Shown here piece by piece: positions 61,926-64,000 of a stretch of DNA of 64,000 nt (position 1 is the stretch's first letter; each line of letters begins with the position of its first letter). Under the pieces are notes generated by a model that worked only from the letters and a program-made list of their open reading frames with translations, was not told the DNA's origin and did no database searches. The DNA comes from Siphlonurus alternatus (Eukaryota; Arthropoda; Insecta; Ephemeroptera; Siphlonuridae). The position numbers and the translations under genes were made by a program. The DNA lies in contig OX463785.1 of NCBI GenBank assembly GCA_949825025.1, positions 12,525,971 through 12,589,970 on the forward strand, read 5' to 3'.

Positions 61926-63596
61926 TTTTGTAAAATTTGAAAATTCATAAATATAAGAATATATATGCCAGAATTTTTTTGTCTAAATACAATTTACAGA
62001 GAATAATGACAGGAAATAATTACATTGTGCTTATTTTTAATATTTTAATATAAATTTTAATAAAAGTAATACATAATTGTGCATTGTCATTTAATATTTC
62101 CCTTTCCTTGCATCACATTAATTTCACCTTCAAGATCACTTTTCAAGGTTAAAAAGATTACAAATATTTGTTTTTTTACCAATCAATTTAGAACACAAAA
62201 GTCCTAAAATTTTGAAAGGTTTTTTCTTGATAAGATTATGTTGTTGAACTTTGATTTGCTATTTTATTCAAGTCGAAAACAAAATCTAAAAAAAAAAAAA
62301 AAACATTGAGCTTGATTAATTATATAAGAAATTCAGTAAAAACATAGCATCTGAAGAAATTCATGATATTACGATATAAAATAAATAATAATAAAAAACA
62401 TATAATTTTCATTTCTTTCGATTTTTTTAATTACACAATATTATTATTTGTAGATGTGGTATGTGGTACATTAATTTTTAAAGCAACAAAATAAAAATAA
62501 CAATCATATTCCAGAATATGTTTACAATGTGCATTATTTTGTAAGAATAAAATATTAAGGCAGTAGGTCAAGCTTCTATTTTAGTAGGTTAACTTATTGA
62601 ATGAGCTTTGAATGCCTCTGATGAAATAATATAGAAGAGTTTAAATTATATACCAAATCTTGACCATTTTAAATCATTACAAAAATATTTTAATATTTAT
62701 GCATATTTTTCGGCAGATTTTTATGCATATTTTTCGGCAGATTAATTAAAAATAATATTTAATTAACTTTCTCCACCCCCAATACAATGATCTTTACTAA
62801 AAAGAATTTTTTCAATTCCTGTTACAGTAAACAGATCTTAGTTTACGTGAGATTTGACTACGCGCGGCGGCCATCTTGGACGTCTATAACATGGTTAAGA
62901 TAGGGGACGCCAGCCTGTCGTAAACTTAGATTTGTTTAACTGTATGTTACGATGAATTTCAGTTCATATTTTTCATTAAAAATTTCAATAAATTCATAAA
63001 CTGCTATGGATGCATGAAATTAAACTTTTCATTGTTACATAGGTTAAATCGCATTTAACTATACAAAACTCGAGCACTAATAGGCGATTAATAATTACTA
63101 TATAATATTTATATAAGAAAATTGAAGGAAGAACGAGAGAGAGGGAGATTTATAATATAAGCATATTAAATTTGTAAAAATATTTTTCTCTTATTGGCTC
63201 AGTAAAATTATATATAAAAATAATATATTAGCAGTTGTGTGTTAATTGCGTACGTACATATTGTGCTATACAATAAAAAATTTGAGTTTTTGTAGCAATT
63301 TCTTTTATAATGTTGCTCAACTACTTTTTTATTTAACTAAAAAAATATATTTATAATTTATAATCCATAAATTTTCTATCTCATATTAACTAAAACGATT
63401 CAAGGGTACAGATTTAATCTAAACAGTGTTCTATACTCAGGATCTCTTGATTATTAAAAAAAAAAAACACACACACTCCTGGGATTTTGTTTTTAAATAG
63501 CATGTAATCAAAATAGCGCAACATCATTTGTTTGCTAAAATTTCATCATTTTGATAAATATTTATTTGTTATCTTTTTTTATTGTTGATTTTGTCA
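61926..63596. other. Spacer between the S1 homologue and the next gene
   Basis: AT-rich and without a gene. An inverted-repeat element lies at 62820-62944 (ACAGTAAACAGATCTTAGTTTACG against CGTAAACTTAGATTTGTTTAACTGT). A 22-base direct repeat (TTTATGCATATTTTTCGGCAGA) is at 62697 and 62719. Confidence 0.55.
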
Positions 63597-63650
63597 TGAT
63601 AGGAGACTTAATATAAGGTAATTTCTGGAGACACAAATCATTCTTGAGCC
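63597..63650 (+). promoter_or_regulatory. Promoter and 5'UTR of a second S1-type gene
   Basis: TATAAGG at about 63612-63618 has a WGATAR site TGATAG at 63597-63602 just upstream. The expected start, near 63640, leaves a short leader before the ATG at 63651. Confidence 0.5.
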
Positions 63651-63695
63651 ATGAAGTTTGTCATTGCTTGCTTGCTGTTCGTTGCTGCGGCTCAG
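63651..63695 (+). CDS. Signal-peptide exon of a further secreted protein, probably an S1 protease (partial)
   Basis: An ATG opens 15 codons, MKFVIACLLFVAAAQ, ending in a phase-0 donor (GTAATT at 63696). The first exon of the S1 homologue upstream has the same length (45 bases), the same phase and the same final Gln, so this is likely its tandem paralogue. The remaining exons lie beyond the window. The first intron already holds a family A inverted-repeat element at 63809. The product class is inferred from this parallel only. Confidence 0.55.
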
Positions 63696-63808
63696 GTAAT
63701 TATATTATTATAATCTGCATGTACTGTGGTGAAATAATTAAATAACAAAATTATTAGCAATTAAATTAAAAACAATAGTCATATCGAAATAATTTATTTC
63801 TTGTTTAT

Positions 63809-64000
63809 AATGGATTATCGACTTTACTTTTTTTTTGCAGAAATGGATAGAGGGTGCAAAGTTATGCTACCCTGATTTCTTTTCAAATTTTCTAGAGCCC
63901 GGGAACTATTTTTAAAATATTATTGAAAGTCCGTTTTATGACGTCACGAGACGCCGCTCCTTAAGAAAAATATAGGACTTGCTGCCACTTGACGTCACAA
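63809..64000. mobile_element. Family A element, copy 7, cut by the window edge
   Basis: AATGGATTATCGAC start, GCAGAAATGGATAGAGGGTGC, octamers at 63939 and 63990, spacer core forward; the right arm lies beyond the window. Confidence 0.85.

Overview
The window is eukaryotic nuclear DNA, AT-rich (roughly 70% by eye), with split genes, GT/AG introns, TATA promoters, 5'UTR introns and dense short inverted-repeat transposons. Gene content (GPI-anchored gut-type aminopeptidases N of the M1 family, then secreted chymotrypsin/brachyurin-like S1 proteins) fits an arthropod, most likely an insect; I cannot name the order or species from sequence alone. All genes lie on the + strand.

Layout: (1) APN gene 1, promoter about 2052, coding 4453-16878, 15 coding exons, 1000 aa. 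(2) APN gene 2, promoter about 19807, coding 26102-38014, 15 coding exons, 966 aa. (3) APN gene 3, promoter about 39831, coding 42620-55694, 14 coding exons, 960 aa. Each has a short non-coding first exon, a long 5'UTR intron (2.2, 6.2 and 2.7 kb), an AT-rich first coding exon and GC-richer downstream exons. All three keep GAMEN, HELAH-X18-E and the catalytic-domain Tyr, with an N-terminal signal peptide and a hydrophobic GPI-type tail. (4) A secreted S1 protease homologue, 57555-61530, 7 exons, 277 aa, whose catalytic His is Ser and catalytic Ser is Thr. (5) The signal-peptide exon of a further gene of the same architecture at 63651, running off the window.

The three APN genes are tandem duplicates that share near-identical exon patches in different pairwise combinations, which suggests ongoing gene conversion. 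The likely job is digestion at the gut surface: APNs trim N-terminal residues from peptides; the S1 genes are secreted. WGATAR sites just upstream of the TATA boxes of several genes fit gut GATA-factor control.

Introns and spacers are packed with non-autonomous inverted-repeat elements. I separate about 18 families by eye (letters A to Z below), several nested two or three deep. Many carry the palindrome TGACGTCA near their centre. There are also a tRNA-derived SINE, poly-A-tailed retroelement fragments, and large (GA)n, (TTTA)n and alternating (AAAT)n/(AAAC)n arrays. No transposase gene was seen.
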